The notes beneath the pieces are model-generated. The model did not search any database. It saw only the letters and a list, made by a program, of their open reading frames with translations, and was not told where the DNA came from. 64,000 bases of DNA from CAZSAT01 sp964604675 (GTDB taxonomy: Bacteria; Myxococcota_A; UBA796; CAJQPC01), in contig CAZSAT010000009.1 in NCBI GenBank assembly GCA_964604675.1, positions 36,711 through 100,710 of the forward strand. The letters are read 5' to 3'. Both the position numbers and the translations under genes were made by a program. Below are positions 62,919 through 64,000 of this stretch, in pieces (the stretch's first letter is position 1; each line of letters begins with the position of its first letter).

Positions 62919-64000
62919 CTATGGCGTCCAGCTCCCCAGGGGGCCGCCGAAGGCGCCCAGGTCGTTCCGGGTGCCATCCACGTCGTTGTAGCCCGAGGCG
63001 GGGTTGCCAGCGTCGATGCACGGCGAGGTGCCTGAGGTGAGGCTGAAGTCCTCTCCCGCTGGGTCCACCAGCTGGCAGTCGCTCTCGATGTTGCCCGTTG
63101 GCGAGCCCCCGTCGTACCAGTTGAAGTCGTTGGTGTGTCCGTAGCTGGCGTTGTAGCCCACGCCGGAGGAGTCGCTGCCGTAGACCCCGCGCGGGCTGCT
63201 GTCGGTGACGATGTTGTTCTGGAAGAACACCGCCCCGTCCAGGTACACCACCGACGTCCCTCCATGCGTCCAGCTGTTCGCGTACCAGGTGTTGTTCACG
63301 ATGTTCATGGAGGTGTTCGGGTGGAAGTCCCACCCCTCCGCGGCGCTCGAGCACGTGTTGTCGTAGAAGACGTTGTTCGTGACGTCGCCGTCGACGTTGT
63401 AGAGGTTGAAGGCGAAGGCGCCCTGGTTGTCGTGCACCACGGTGTGCCACATGTCGACGGTCGCGTCGACGGCCTCGTAGATCACGCCGCCGTGGTTGTT
63501 GTCGTGGATCTCGACGTCGGCGTAGGTGGCGCGGCCGCCGTCCTGGAGCACGACGTAGACGTAGGAACCCGTCACGTCGGTCATCACGACGTCCGTGACG
63601 TCGACCGTGGCGTTGGTCATGTCCAGGGCGCCCACGCCACCATGGTCCGAGGGGCTCCCGGTGAGCGTGAAGCCGCTGATCGACACGGTCTCGTCCTCGA
63701 TCAGAATCGCAGGATGGTTCGAGCCACCGTCGATGGTGACCACATCGGCGCCCTCCCCGACCAGATCGATGGAGCGTCGTGTGATCTCCACGTAGTCCCA
63801 CTCCCCGGCGCACACGGTGATGGTGTCGCCATCGCTGGCGTCGTCCACAGCGTCCTGCAGGTCGTTGTACGGCGCGACGCCGTCGTCGCACACGGCCCAC
63901 GACGTGTCGGTGTCCGTGTCGGTGTCCGTGTCGGTGTCCGTGTCGGTGTCCGTGTCCGTGTCCGTGTCCGTGTCCGTGTCCGTGTCCGTGTCGGTGTCGG
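62919..64000 (-). CDS. Right-handed beta-helix protein with (Asp-Thr)n linker, partial
   Basis: The 5' end lies beyond the window, so no signal peptide is seen. The visible ~360 residues begin with an uninterrupted Asp-Thr repeat, then a pectate-lyase-like/Pmp beta-helix (VCDDGVAPYNDLQDAVDDAS, then stacked Asn/Gly-rich strands such as VTNNVFYDNTCSS, MNIVNNTWYANSW, VFFQNNIVTDSS). The end block SPCIDAGNPASGYNDVDGTRNDLGAFGGP matches the C-terminal motif seen in the gene at 32778-34463. A carbohydrate-binding or surface role is inferred. Confidence 0.82.
   Translation of the reverse strand, partial: DTDTDTDTDTDTDTDTDTDTDTDTDTDTDTDTSWAVCDDGVAPYNDLQDAVDDASDGDTITVCAGEWDYVEITRRSIDLVGEGADVVTIDGGSNHPAILIEDETVSISGFTLTGSPSDHGGVGALDMTNATVDVTDVVMTDVTGSYVYVVLQDGGRATYADVEIHDNNHGGVIYEAVDATVDMWHTVVHDNQGAFAFNLYNVDGDVTNNVFYDNTCSSAAEGWDFHPNTSMNIVNNTWYANSWTHGGTSVVYLDGAVFFQNNIVTDSSPRGVYGSDSSGVGYNASYGHTNDFNWYDGGSPTGNIESDCQLVDPAGEDFSLTSGTSPCIDAGNPASGYNDVDGTRNDLGAFGGPLGSWTP
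63904..64000 (-). repeat. Hexanucleotide tandem repeat encoding (Asp-Thr)n
   Basis: Sixteen units of GACACS (read on the minus strand) run to the window edge and continue beyond. Because the unit is 6 bases, copy-number changes lengthen or shorten the linker without breaking the frame. Confidence 0.9.

Overview
The window is very GC-rich and dense. Every gap between called genes is about 200 bases or less, so no long stretch is left unexplained. It looks like chromosome from an uncultured myxobacterium-type organism (Myxococcota, formerly Deltaproteobacteria). The evidence is the many secreted or lipoprotein genes carrying Asp-Thr-Gly linkers, MopE-like acidic metal-binding repeats and FG-GAP repeats; two C-termini shaped like MYXO-CTERM sorting signals (Cys cluster, hydrophobic helix, Arg cluster); and two sigma-54 activators, one fused to an FHA domain. 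No rRNA, tRNA, CRISPR array, insertion sequence or prophage gene was recognised. Reading frames in GC-rich DNA cast long shadows on the opposite strand, so several starts were moved well inside the longest open frame.

Layout. 1-12.9 kb: a MYXO-CTERM MopE-repeat protein, a fused MFS/spermidine-synthase/TPR membrane protein, a PilB/GspE-type ATPase diverging from an FAD oxidoreductase, a 1174-residue MopE/FG-GAP lipoprotein, and a fused alpha/beta E1 2-oxoacid dehydrogenase. 12.9-15.7 kb: a divergent pair of unknown genes, one a probable AAA protein with a ruined P-loop and the other with an N-terminal winged helix, with two inverted repeats between them. 15.7-20.4 kb: another MopE/LTD/FG-GAP lipoprotein, two gamma-glutamylcyclotransferase-fold genes whose start codons overlap head to head, and two small iron-sulfur proteins. 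20.5-27.7 kb: a histidine kinase and NtrC-type regulator, an FHA-sigma-54 activator, a degenerate receiver protein, a coiled-coil/TPR pair, and a 56-residue protein gene with its own sigma-54-like promoter, strong ribosome site and intrinsic terminator. 27.7-32.7 kb (minus strand): thyA, a BtpA-family gene and a heterodimeric ABC exporter.

32.8-48.9 kb: secreted beta-helix, LTD, beta-propeller, CotH-kinase and PI-PLC proteins; the rubrerythrin / Hdr-like Fe-S protein / DUF3501 trio; a five-gene operon (SGNH hydrolase, Gly-rich membrane protein, 40-residue membrane protein, patatin with EF-hands, papain-like hydrolase); and a solo NFACT-R protein. 48.9-64 kb: a probable selenoprotein lipoprotein, a small gene plus nucleotidyltransferase pair, DUF3604, sulfatase, hydroxylase, CDP-alcohol transferase, VWA, cytochrome-like, metallophosphoesterase and right-handed beta-helix proteins. 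The last of these runs off the window through a hexanucleotide (Asp-Thr) repeat.

The strongest unexpected signal is at 48865-50688. A TGA in frame sits exactly at the first cysteine of a thioredoxin CxxC motif. The frame stays open for 110 more codons, and a perfect hairpin with an AGGUU loop lies at the distance expected of a bacterial SECIS element. This reads as an undescribed LVIVD-propeller/Ig-like/thioredoxin selenoprotein that gene callers would split in two. Other leads are the sigma-54 microprotein cassette and the degenerate-AAA/winged-helix pair.
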